A DNA stretch of 64,000 nucleotides from Catenuloplanes indicus. Its GTDB lineage: Bacteria > Actinomycetota > Actinomycetes > Mycobacteriales > Micromonosporaceae. Positions 16,599-23,939 of the stretch are shown in pieces. Every line of letters starts with the position of its first letter. The stretch's first letter is position 1. Made by a program: the position numbers and the translations under genes. The stretch spans positions 8,104,501 through 8,168,500 of the forward strand of contig NZ_JAUSUZ010000001.1 in the NCBI RefSeq assembly GCF_030813715.1. The letters run 5' to 3'. The notes below the pieces were generated by a model, which saw only the letters and a program-made list of their open reading frames with translations, had not been told where the DNA came from and made no database searches.

Positions 16599-17822
16599 AT
16601 GACCAGCGACGAGCCGATGCGAGCCGACTCGCCAGCACCGAAGGATCCGCCGCGGACACCGGTCGACGACGAGATCACGGTCGATCTGACCCGGCGGGAC
16701 CTGCGTCATACCGAACCGCCGGCCACGTCCGTGCCGCCGGTGGTGCTGCCGCCGGTGGCCCCGCCGTCCGAGGTCGTGCCCGCGAGAACCGGCACCGACG
16801 CGGAGCCGGCCGCGCCGCGCAAGCCGAGCCCGGCGCCGCCCGCCCCCACGCCGGTGGCGAAACCGGCTCCGGCTCCGATCGTGCCGGTGAGCCCGGGCGC
16901 ACCGAAGCCCGCCCCGGCGACCCCGAAGCAGAAGGTGGCCGCGCCCGCGGAAGCGCGGAAGATCGTCGCGCCGCCCCGGGTGGAGGAAGACCGCGCAGCC
17001 CCGGTAGCGGCGAAGCCGGAGCAGGACGGCGCCGGTTCGCCGGCCGAGGCCGGTGTGCCCCCATCCGTACCCTCGGGTGATTCCGGGAATGATGCGGCGC
17101 CGGCGGCGCGGCGGTTCAACGCGACCACCGTGATGATCGCGGTGTTGCTGCTGTTGTTCGGGTTCACGCTGGTCGTGCAGCTGAAGGCGAACGACGGCGA
17201 CTCGACGCTGCTGACCGCCCGCCAGGAGGACCTGGTGCGGATCCTGTCCGACCTGGAGTCGCAGGAGCAGCGGCTGCAGCAGGAGGTCACCGCGCTGGAG
17301 GACAGCAAGCAGTCGCTCAGCTCCGGCGCGGAGGGCCGCGAGGCCGCGCTGCGCGAGGCGACCGAACGCGCGGACGACCTCGGCGTGCTCGCCGGTGAGC
17401 TGCCCGCGCGCGGCACCGGGCTGGTCATCCGGATCAACGGGGGAGAGGACCAGGTCGAGTCGGACGCGCTGCTCAACGCGGTGCAGGAGCTGCGCGGCGC
17501 GGGCGCGGAGGCGATGCAGATCGAGGGCGGCGACGGCACCGCGGTGCGGGTCGTGGCGTCCACGTCGTTCCAGGACTCGCCGGCCGGGCAGGGTGGCGAC
17601 CGGTTCGGCGTGGTCGTCGACGGCAAGCGGCTGACGTCGACCTACACGATCACCGTGATCGGCGACCCGAAGACGATGGACACCGCGTTGCGCATTCCCG
17701 GCGGGGTGATCGAATCGATCACCGATGACGGCGGTAACGTGACCGTGCAAGAACAAGGTGTGGTGGACGTGTCTGCGATCCATGACGTCACCACGCTGCG
17801 GTACGCCCGGCCGGTCTCCTGA
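16599..17822 (+). CDS. DUF881 family membrane protein (second copy, long N-terminus)
   Basis: A 407-residue DUF881 protein with a Pro/Ala-rich, probably disordered cytoplasmic N-terminus of about 170 residues, a membrane helix near 175-196 (VMIAVLLLLFGFTLVVQL), a coiled coil (LSDLESQEQRLQQEVTALED) and the DUF881 domain (GTGLVIRINGGEDQVESDALLNAVQELRGAGAEAMQIEG). The first copy has a much shorter N-terminus, so the cytoplasmic extension may be a docking segment. The same order occurs in M. tuberculosis Rv1823-Rv1825. Confidence 0.9.
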   Translation: MTSDEPMRADSPAPKDPPRTPVDDEITVDLTRRDLRHTEPPATSVPPVVLPPVAPPSEVVPARTGTDAEPAAPRKPSPAPPAPTPVAKPAPAPIVPVSPGAPKPAPATPKQKVAAPAEARKIVAPPRVEEDRAAPVAAKPEQDGAGSPAEAGVPPSVPSGDSGNDAAPAARRFNATTVMIAVLLLLFGFTLVVQLKANDGDSTLLTARQEDLVRILSDLESQEQRLQQEVTALEDSKQSLSSGAEGREAALREATERADDLGVLAGELPARGTGLVIRINGGEDQVESDALLNAVQELRGAGAEAMQIEGGDGTAVRVVASTSFQDSPAGQGGDRFGVVVDGKRLTSTYTITVIGDPKTMDTALRIPGGVIESITDDGGNVTVQEQGVVDVSAIHDVTTLRYARPVS

Positions 17823-17851
17823 CCCGGCTCTCACCGAAGGACGAACGACCC

Positions 17852-18232
17852 GTGATTCCTGAGCACCTGCGATACACCGCCGAACACGAGTGGGTGTCCG
17901 GTGACGGCTCCGCTGCCGTGCGTGTCGGCATCACCGACTTCGCGCAGCAGGCGCTGGGCGACATCGTCTACGTGCAGCTGCCCGACGTGGGCACGACCGT
18001 CCAGGCCGGCGAGTCGCTGGGCGAGGTCGAGTCGACGAAGAGCGTCTCCGAGATCTACGCGCCGATCTCCGGCACCGTGGCCGCGAAGAACACCGCGCTG
18101 GACGACCAGGCCGAGCTGATCAACACCGATCCGTACGGCGAGGGCTGGCTGATCGAGATCACCCCGGCGGACCCGGCGGCGGTCGCGGGCCTGCTCGACG
18201 GCGCGGCCTACGGTGAACTGATCAACAAGTAG
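17852..18232 (+). CDS. gcvH: Glycine cleavage system H protein
   Basis: A 126-residue lipoyl carrier that shuttles the aminomethyl group between the P, T and L proteins of glycine cleavage. HEWVSGDGSAAVRVGITDFAQQALGDIVYVQLPDVG is the hallmark N-terminal region, and the lipoylated Lys is in ESTKSVSEIYAP. Length and motif are canonical; the GTG start is placed directly before the conserved IPEHLRYTAEHEW. No gcvP or gcvT is adjacent; in actinobacteria this gene travels with the garA/ftsR block rather than with its partners. Confidence 0.97.
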   Translation: MIPEHLRYTAEHEWVSGDGSAAVRVGITDFAQQALGDIVYVQLPDVGTTVQAGESLGEVESTKSVSEIYAPISGTVAAKNTALDDQAELINTDPYGEGWLIEITPADPAAVAGLLDGAAYGELINK

Positions 18233-18289
18233 TTTCGTCGCACCGACAGAGTGTGATATCTGACAACCTGACGCGTTGCGCGCGTCCGG

Positions 18290-18318
18290 TTGCCGCACCC
18301 TACCCCGCTGGCTACTCT
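18290..18318 (+). promoter_or_regulatory. Candidate promoter of the FHA/garA-like gene
   Basis: TTGCCG (18290-18295) and TACTCT (18313-18318) with 17-nt spacing form a reasonable housekeeping-type promoter in the 238-nt gap after gcvH. It leaves an approximately 150-nt leader before the ATG at 18471. Inferred from sequence only. Confidence 0.4.
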
Positions 18319-18470
18319 GCCGTAGTCACGCGAGAACTTGATATTGAAACCGCATTGTCGAACGTCCTTCACATGCCACGGATGGCAGCCGGGGGAGGCC
18401 CCGCCGGGCGCTGACCGGCGGTTGTCCCGGTCCGGGGGACGTGCGACCGAAACAGACACGAGGTGGTCCG

Positions 18471-18917
18471 ATGACGCGCCCAGACGACGAGTTCCCCCCA
18501 CTCGACGTCACGTCGACGCTGAACCTGGGTTCGCTCGACGAGGTCCTCGAGGGTCCGGATGCCGACGTGGTACCCAGCCGGATGTCCGGTTCGCTGCCGC
18601 CCGGCATGGCTCTGCTCGTCGTCCGCCGGGGGCCGAACGCCGGCGCCCGCTTCCTGCTCGACCACGACGTGACGACCAGCGGCCGGCACCCGGACAGCGA
18701 CATCTTCCTCGATGACGTCACGGTCTCCCGCCGGCACGCCGAGTTCCACCGCGACGGCGGCACCTTCACGGTCCGCGACGTGGGCAGCCTCAACGGCACC
18801 TACGTCAACCGGGAGCGGGTCGAGGCCGCGACGCTCTCCAACGGCGACGAGGTGCAGATCGGCAAGTTCCGGCTCGTCTTCATCGCCGGGCCGCGCCCGG
18901 ACGAGGGTGGCCGCTGA
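18471..18917 (+). CDS. garA: FHA domain protein, GarA/OdhI-like
   Basis: A 148-residue protein with a C-terminal forkhead-associated domain: GRHPDSDIFLDDVTVSRRHAEF and DVGSLNGTYVNRERV hold the phosphothreonine-binding Arg, Ser-Arg-Arg-His and Asn-Gly-Thr residues. GarA/OdhI homologs bind and inhibit 2-oxoglutarate dehydrogenase and activate glutamate synthase/dehydrogenase, switched by Ser/Thr kinase phosphorylation of an N-terminal ETT motif. Here the equivalent N-terminal segment reads DVTSTLNLGSLDEV, without the exact ETT triplet. Position after gcvH and before the MerR gene matches M. tuberculosis Rv1827. Role assigned by homology. Confidence 0.88.
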   Translation: MTRPDDEFPPLDVTSTLNLGSLDEVLEGPDADVVPSRMSGSLPPGMALLVVRRGPNAGARFLLDHDVTTSGRHPDSDIFLDDVTVSRRHAEFHRDGGTFTVRDVGSLNGTYVNRERVEAATLSNGDEVQIGKFRLVFIAGPRPDEGGR

Positions 18918-18951
18918 TGACCTTGATCCTCCTGTTTAGCGAGGAGATGTC

Positions 18952-19710
18952 ATGACCGTATCCGGGGCGGCGGCCGCCTTCCCCGGTCCGCCGCCCGGTA
19001 ACCACCGGGCGGCGCAGCAGGACGGGCGCCGGCTGATGAGTATCGGCGAGGTGCTGTCCGAGTTGCGCGCGGAGTTTCCCGACACCACGATCTCCAAGCT
19101 GCGCTTCCTCGAGGCCGAGGGGCTGGTGGAGCCGGAGCGCACCGCATCCGGCTACCGCAAGTACAGCTGGGACGATGTCGCGCGCCTGCGGTTCGTGCTG
19201 ACCGCGCAGCGGGACCAGTACCTCCCGCTGCGGGTCATCCGCGCGCAGCTGGCCGAGATGGAGGCCGCCGGTTCCGCGCCGGTGGCCCTCCGGCTGGTGG
19301 GCGCTCCGTCGGAGGACGAGCCGGCCGCGGAGCCGGTCGACACCCGGTGCAGCCGGACCGAGCTGCTGGAGCGTACCGGGCTGTCGGACACCGGGCTCAG
19401 CGAGATCGAGCGGCTCGGGCTGATCACCTGTCGCTCGCCCGGGTGGTACGACGAGGACGCGCTCACGGTCGCGCACGCGGTCGCCGGTCTCGCCCGGCAC
19501 GGCATCGAGGCGCGGCACCTGCGCGCGTTCCGGGCCGCCGCGGACCGTGAGGTGGGTCTCTACGCCCAGCTGATCGCGCCGCTCGCCCGGCAGCGTGACC
19601 CGGCCGCCCGGGCCCGCGCCGCCGAGACCGCGCTTGAGCTGGCCGGACTTTCACAGATGCTGCACGCGGCCCTGCTCCGGGCCGGTCTGCGGGACATCCT
19701 CGAGCGCTGA
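18952..19710 (+). CDS. ftsR: MerR family regulator, FtsR-like (Rv1828 type)
   Basis: A 252-residue MerR-type protein. Residues 29-100 carry the winged HTH (LMSIGEVLSELRAEFPDTTISKLRFLEAEGLVEPERTASGYRKY); a second half (LLERTGLSDTGLSEIERLGLI, GIEARHLRAFRAAADREVGLYAQLI) is shared with FtsR of corynebacteria, a regulator of ftsZ expression, and Rv1828. The ATG is preceded by GAGGAG. In this block it follows the FHA gene by 34 nt, so it is probably transcribed with it. Confidence 0.88.
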   Translation: MTVSGAAAAFPGPPPGNHRAAQQDGRRLMSIGEVLSELRAEFPDTTISKLRFLEAEGLVEPERTASGYRKYSWDDVARLRFVLTAQRDQYLPLRVIRAQLAEMEAAGSAPVALRLVGAPSEDEPAAEPVDTRCSRTELLERTGLSDTGLSEIERLGLITCRSPGWYDEDALTVAHAVAGLARHGIEARHLRAFRAAADREVGLYAQLIAPLARQRDPAARARAAETALELAGLSQMLHAALLRAGLRDILER

Positions 19711-19898
19711 GTTGGGGATTTGTCCGTAACACGCGTGCCGTAGGCTCGCTTGGGTACGGTGCCCGGCATCGCACGGCGCGGGTGGCACTTACGCATGGTG
19801 ATCCGTGTACCGTGCAGGTGAGGGGCAGAACGCGCCTCGACGCCGCCGCTGGGGCGGTGGCATCGGGGCGTTCACACATAAGCGACACGGAGGCAGCG

Positions 19899-20363
19899 GT
19901 GCGCGAGCTGAGCGTGGTCGGGGTGCGGGTGGAACTGCCCAACAACCAGCCGATCGTCCTGCTCCGCGAGGTCGAGGGCGACCGGTACCTGCCGATCTGG
20001 ATCGGCGCGGTCGAGGCCACGGCCATCGCCTACGAGCAGCAGGGGGTCAAGCCGGCCCGGCCGCTGACCCACGACCTGCTGCGGGACATCCTGGCGGCGC
20101 TCAAGGCGCCGCTCCAGGCCGTCGAGATCACCGAACTGAAGGAGAACGTGTTCTACGCGGATCTCCTGATCGGTGACGGCGTGCGCGTCTCCGCCCGGCC
20201 CAGCGACTCGATCGCGCTCGCGCTGCGCGTCGGTGCGCCGATCCGCTGCGCCGAGCAGGTGCTCACCGAGGCCGGCATCGTCATCCCGGACGAGCAGGAG
20301 GACGAGGTCGAGAAGTTCCGCGAGTTCCTCGAGGGCGTCCGCCCGGAGGACTTCGCCGGCTGA
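19899..20363 (+). CDS. Bifunctional nuclease family protein (DUF151)
   Basis: A 154-residue protein with the DUF151 core: PNNQPIVLLREVEGDRYLPIWIGAVEATAIAYEQQG, RPLTHDLL, and SARPSDSIALALRVGAPI. Plant and some bacterial members have DNase/RNase activity; the actinobacterial homologs (Rv1829) are uncharacterised in detail. The GTG at 19899 with GGAGG about 7 nt upstream is preferred over upstream in-frame starts. An intergenic stretch of about 190 nt separates it from the ftsR-like gene, suggesting its own promoter. Confidence 0.9.
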   Translation: MRELSVVGVRVELPNNQPIVLLREVEGDRYLPIWIGAVEATAIAYEQQGVKPARPLTHDLLRDILAALKAPLQAVEITELKENVFYADLLIGDGVRVSARPSDSIALALRVGAPIRCAEQVLTEAGIVIPDEQEDEVEKFREFLEGVRPEDFAG

Positions 20364-20541
20364 CTTTTCGGCTCGGCGTTAACGGGTACGTAAGCTTCGC
20401 GATACGGTGACGAAGTCGTCACGCTGCGCAGGATCCCCCGTACGCGGCGTGTCGCGGCAAAGCTTCCGCGATCCGGTCCGATGTGCGCTATATGGTGGGG
20501 CTCGTCGAGGGACGCGGCACCGCACAGCGGGAGGTAGTCGC

Positions 20542-21120
20542 ATGGACGAATCTGCTGGATCAGGGTCGGCCCCCGGGGCCGACGACGGCATCGGGATCGG
20601 CGAGGACGGCACCGTGGGATACCGCGGTGTGACCGCCTGCCACGCGGTGGGCATCAGCTACCGGCAGCTCGACTACTGGGCGCGGACCCAGCTGGTCGTC
20701 CCGAGCATCCGCGACGCGTCCGGTTCCGGGACCCAGCGGCTGTACTCGTTCCGTGATCTGGTGGTGCTCAAGGTCGTCAAGAGCCTCCTCGACGCCGGGG
20801 TCTCGCTGCAGAACATCCGCAAGGCCATCGAGACGCTGCGCTCGCACGGCGTCGAGGACCTGGCCGGCATCACGCTGATCTCGGACGGCACGACGGTGTA
20901 CGACTGCCGCTCCCCGGAGGAGGTCGTCGACCTGTTGCAGGGCGGGCAGGGCGTGTTCGGCATCGCGATCGGCGGTGCGTTCAAGGAGATCCAGGGCTCG
21001 CTGTCGCACCTCCCGGGCGAGCCGGCGGTCTTCGCACGGCCCGCGGCGGACCCGGAGCCGGCGGCGGAGACGCTCGGCGACGAGCTGGCTGCCCGCCGGG
21101 CCCGGCGCCGCGCCGGCTGA
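20542..21120 (+). CDS. MerR family regulator (Rv1830 type)
   Basis: A 192-residue MerR protein. YRGVTACHAVGISYRQLDYWARTQLVVPSIRDASGSGTQRLYSFRDLVVLKVVKSLLDAGVSLQNIRKAIETLR is the DNA-binding half with the helix-turn-helix and coiled-coil start, followed by a short C-terminal domain (TVYDCRSPEEVVDLLQGGQGVFGIAIGGA). It closes the conserved block. M. tuberculosis Rv1830 in the same position is a MerR-type regulator. GGGAGGTAG precedes the ATG. Confidence 0.9.
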   Translation: MDESAGSGSAPGADDGIGIGEDGTVGYRGVTACHAVGISYRQLDYWARTQLVVPSIRDASGSGTQRLYSFRDLVVLKVVKSLLDAGVSLQNIRKAIETLRSHGVEDLAGITLISDGTTVYDCRSPEEVVDLLQGGQGVFGIAIGGAFKEIQGSLSHLPGEPAVFARPAADPEPAAETLGDELAARRARRRAG

Positions 21121-21204
21121 ACCGTTCTTCTCCCCGGCTACGCCGGCTGACATTCGCCATCCACCCGCTTCCGGCGTGGTGCGCTGGGCTCGCTCCCGCG
21201 GGCA

Positions 21205-21232
21205 CCGGTCGTCGCTGGCGCTCCTCCCTGCC
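21205..21232. repeat. 28-nt dispersed motif, copy 1
   Basis: A 28-nt stretch starting CCGGTCGTCGC and ending CTCCCTGCC occurs here and again at 45463-45490 with two mismatches, same orientation, both in non-coding DNA. It sits in the 290-nt gap before the arginase-like gene. Such a match between distant spacers hints at a genome-wide repeat, which only the full genome can show. Confidence 0.5.
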
Positions 21233-21412
21233 GGTCTCGTCGTCGGTTCCGCGCGGTCTCCCTCCCCGCGTGATGGCACGCCGGCGACGCGGTGCGCTCC
21301 GGGCGGACGTGGATCCGGTGCGGGCCCTGCCGCGGATGGCCGGATGTGCCGCGGGCGGGGCGCCCGGTCCACGGCCGATGCGGCCCGGCCGGACCGTGGC
21401 ATGATGATCGGC

Positions 21413-22315
21413 ATGGATGCGGCCTGGGGGATCGTCGGCGTGCCGTCCAGCGCGGGAGCGCACACGCCCGGCGTCGAGAAGGGGCCGGCCGCGATCCGGC
21501 GGGCCGGGCTCGCCGGGCTGCTGCCCGGCGGCGCGGCGGACCACGGCGATGTGCCCGGCGCTCGCTGGCGGCCGGATCGGGCACGCCCGGCCGCCAAGAA
21601 CGCCGGCGAGGTCGCGCGGGTGGCGGCCGGGACGGCGGACGCGGTCGCCGGTGTGCTCGCGCGCGGGCAGCGGCCGATCGTGATCGGCGGGGACTGCTCG
21701 ATCACGGTCGGTGTGGTCGCCGGTTTCGTCCGGCACGGCACACCGCCGGCACTGCTCTACGTGGACGGTGGTCCCGACCTGTTCACGCCCGCCACCAGGG
21801 CGAACGGGAATCTGGACGCGATGGGTACGGCACACCTGCTCGGGCTGCCGGGCTGTGCGCCCGAGCTGGCCGGGATCGGGCCGGTGACGCCGCTGCTGAG
21901 CCCGGCCGACGTGGTGAGCTATGGCGACGCGCTGGCCGGCGGGGACGATCCGGAGCGCCGCCTCCTCGACGAGCTGCGGATCCCGTACGTGACCGCGGCC
22001 GAGGTGCACGCGGACGTCCCGGGTGCGGCCCGGCGGGCGCTGGCCGCGATCGAGGCGACCGGGCGGCCGTTCGTGCTGCACCTGGACGTGGACGTACTGT
22101 CCTTCGTGGACGTTCCGCTCGCTGACGTGCCCGACTCCGGCGGCGACCCGATCGGCCTGACGCCGGCGGAGCTGACCGCGTCGCTGGCCGTGCTCACCGC
22201 CGGCCCGCGGTTCGCGGCCCTGGTGCTGACCGAGATCAACCCGGACCACGCGCCGGACGACTCGGTGCTGGGTGACTTCCTGGCCGCGATCGCGGGTGCG
22301 CTGCCCCGGGCGTGA
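21413..22315 (+). CDS. Arginase/ureohydrolase-fold protein with altered metal ligands
   Basis: A 300-residue arginase-family protein: GVPSSAGAHTPGVEKGPAAIR at the N-terminus, then the four metal-binding blocks. Two differ from active enzymes: GGDC replaces GGDH (first His to Cys), and DGGPD replaces DAHxD (His lost). The HLDVDVLSF block and the LVLTEINPDH block keep Asp and Glu residues. Active Mn2+-dependent ureohydrolases need these His residues, so hydrolysis of arginine, agmatine or guanidinobutyrate is doubtful. Starts at ATG 21401 or 21413 are equally possible. It stands alone after a 290-nt spacer. Confidence 0.8.
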   Translation: MDAAWGIVGVPSSAGAHTPGVEKGPAAIRRAGLAGLLPGGAADHGDVPGARWRPDRARPAAKNAGEVARVAAGTADAVAGVLARGQRPIVIGGDCSITVGVVAGFVRHGTPPALLYVDGGPDLFTPATRANGNLDAMGTAHLLGLPGCAPELAGIGPVTPLLSPADVVSYGDALAGGDDPERRLLDELRIPYVTAAEVHADVPGAARRALAAIEATGRPFVLHLDVDVLSFVDVPLADVPDSGGDPIGLTPAELTASLAVLTAGPRFAALVLTEINPDHAPDDSVLGDFLAAIAGALPRA

Positions 22316-22462
22316 CGGCGGCCCGCCTGATCACCCGTTCAGGGGTGCATTTCCGCTGATCACGCCCGCGCCGGTGGTCGCGGTGACACGATTTTCGCGG
22401 CGTGCCGGTGGACCAGTCTCCGCGGACAAACCGCGCCACCGGCCGACATGGGGGGAAATATC

Positions 22463-22993
22463 ATGCGAATCAAGGCGCGGTATGCAGCCGTCGTCGCCGG
22501 GGCTCTCGCGGCGATGGCGGTGCCGGGGGCCGCTCAGGCGGGCCCGGTCGAGGGTCCGGCCTACCTCCGCAACGTCGGGCTGGACGGCTGCCTGACCGCG
22601 GTCGGTGACGACGGCAGACGCGGTGCGCTCGTCCGGGTCAAGCCGTGCGACGGGTCGTTCGCGCAGCTCTGGCTGATGAAGGTGCTGCACGTCGACGCGG
22701 ACGACCAGCCGGTGTTCACGATCCGCAAGAGCGGGTGGGAGTGCCTGGAACTGATCGGGGAGGAGCTGCCGGACAGCGGGCGGCTGGCGCTGCGCGACTG
22801 CGACGAGGGGAACCCGTACCAGGTGTTCCGGGCGTCCACGACGGACTGGTCCGCGCCGGTCTGGCGGGTGTCCGGTCCACTGCCCGGCGCGTGGCTGCGG
22901 GCCTACCACGAGCACGAGGCGCCGTACGTGGCGGCGGATGACGAGCGGCCGGGTGCGTTCGCCGAGTGGGAGCACCTGCCGATCGGTGCGTGA
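22463..22993 (+). CDS. Secreted hypothetical protein, possibly ricin-B-like
   Basis: A 176-residue precursor with a clear Sec signal peptide (MRIKARYAAVVAGALAAMAVPGAAQA, AQA cleavage). The mature part has four Cys and repeats the look of a beta-trefoil (YLRNVGLDGCLTAVG, QLWLMKVLH, GWECLELIGEEL, ALRDCDEGNPYQVFRAS), resembling ricin-type lectin repeats without perfect QxW motifs. Binding to carbohydrate is a guess. GGGGGAA precedes the ATG. It ends at a strong terminator. Confidence 0.65.
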   Translation: MRIKARYAAVVAGALAAMAVPGAAQAGPVEGPAYLRNVGLDGCLTAVGDDGRRGALVRVKPCDGSFAQLWLMKVLHVDADDQPVFTIRKSGWECLELIGEELPDSGRLALRDCDEGNPYQVFRASTTDWSAPVWRVSGPLPGAWLRAYHEHEAPYVAADDERPGAFAEWEHLPIGA

Positions 22994-22999
22994 GCCGGT

Positions 23000-23032
23000 C
23001 CCGCCGGGAGGCCGCATCGGCCTCCCGGCGGG
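23000..23032. terminator. Strong bidirectional terminator
   Basis: A perfect 15-bp stem (CCCGCCGGGAGGCCG with its complement) closed by a three-base CAT loop lies between the convergent secreted-protein and LLM genes. Confidence 0.85.
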
Positions 23033-23045
23033 CGCCGTGACGTGG

Positions 23046-23939
23046 TCAGCGTTCCGCCGCGACCAGCTCCCGGGTCGCCGGCGCGATCTCCTTCGCGAAC
23101 AGCTCGATCGCGGCCGGGTCGTCCGTGGCGAGGACGAAGCCGCTGGTGCCGTACTCCAGCGTCAGCCCGGCCAGCTCCTCCGCCCACTGGTCCGGCGGCC
23201 CGTCCAGGAACCCGCGGCTCTGCGCCGCGAACGAGCCGCCCACGTTCAGCAGCCGTCGCACGTCGGACGGGGACCGCCCGGCGTCCACGGCTGCGGCGTC
23301 GATTCGCGCGTTCATGTCGGTCAGGTCGGACGCACCGCCCTTCAGGTACGCGAGCGACGGCAGCCACCCGTCCGCGAGCCGCCCGGTCAGCGCCAGCATG
23401 CGCGGCTTGAGCGCGCCCACCCAGATCGACACGTCGTGCGCCGGGGCCGGGCCGCGCTTCGCACCGTCCACCGTGTAGTGCTCACCGGACACCCGCACGC
23501 CGCCCTTGACCGACGTGTCCCAGACCGAGCGGATGATCTCGATGCCCTCGGCCAGCGCGTCCACCGCCTGCCCGGGGGTGAGCCGCCGCCCGCCCATCGC
23601 CTCGATCGCGTCCCAGAACGCGCCCGCGCCCAGACCCAGCTCGACCCGGCCGCCGGAGAGCAGGTCCAGTGACGCGACCGCCCGGGCCAGCACCGCGGGC
23701 TCGCGCAGCGGCAGGTTGAGCACGTTCCCGGCGACCGTGATCCGGCTGGTCCGGGACGCGACGTAGCTCATCAGCGTCCACGCGTCGTGAAACGTCGGCT
23801 GGTACGGGTGGTCCTGGAAGGTGACCAGGTCCAGCCCGAACTCCTCCGCCGCGACGGCCAGCTCGACCGCCTGCTGCGGCGGCCGGGCCGCGGGCGTGAC
23901 GAACGCTCCGAAGATCAGCTCGTGTCCGTAGTCGGTCAT
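23046..23939 (-). CDS. LLM class flavin-dependent oxidoreductase
   Basis: A 297-residue bacterial-luciferase-like TIM-barrel enzyme using FMN or F420. TFQDHPYQPTFHDAWTLMSYVASRTSRITVAGNVLNLPLREPAVLARAVASLDLLSGGRVELGLG is the family core. The N-terminus (DYGHELIFGAFVTPA) is nearly the same as that of the adjacent fusion protein, so the two arose by duplication. Its ATG overlaps the stop of the fusion gene (ATGA), so they are translated together. Substrate unknown. Confidence 0.9.
   Translation of the reverse strand: MTDYGHELIFGAFVTPAARPPQQAVELAVAAEEFGLDLVTFQDHPYQPTFHDAWTLMSYVASRTSRITVAGNVLNLPLREPAVLARAVASLDLLSGGRVELGLGAGAFWDAIEAMGGRRLTPGQAVDALAEGIEIIRSVWDTSVKGGVRVSGEHYTVDGAKRGPAPAHDVSIWVGALKPRMLALTGRLADGWLPSLAYLKGGASDLTDMNARIDAAAVDAGRSPSDVRRLLNVGGSFAAQSRGFLDGPPDQWAEELAGLTLEYGTSGFVLATDDPAAIELFAKEIAPATRELVAAER

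Noticed and set aside
20560-22249. Long minus-strand frames opposite the MerR and arginase-like genes
   Set aside because: They are antisense shadows with Arg/Gly/Pro-rich composition and no domains, a usual effect of GC-rich third positions.
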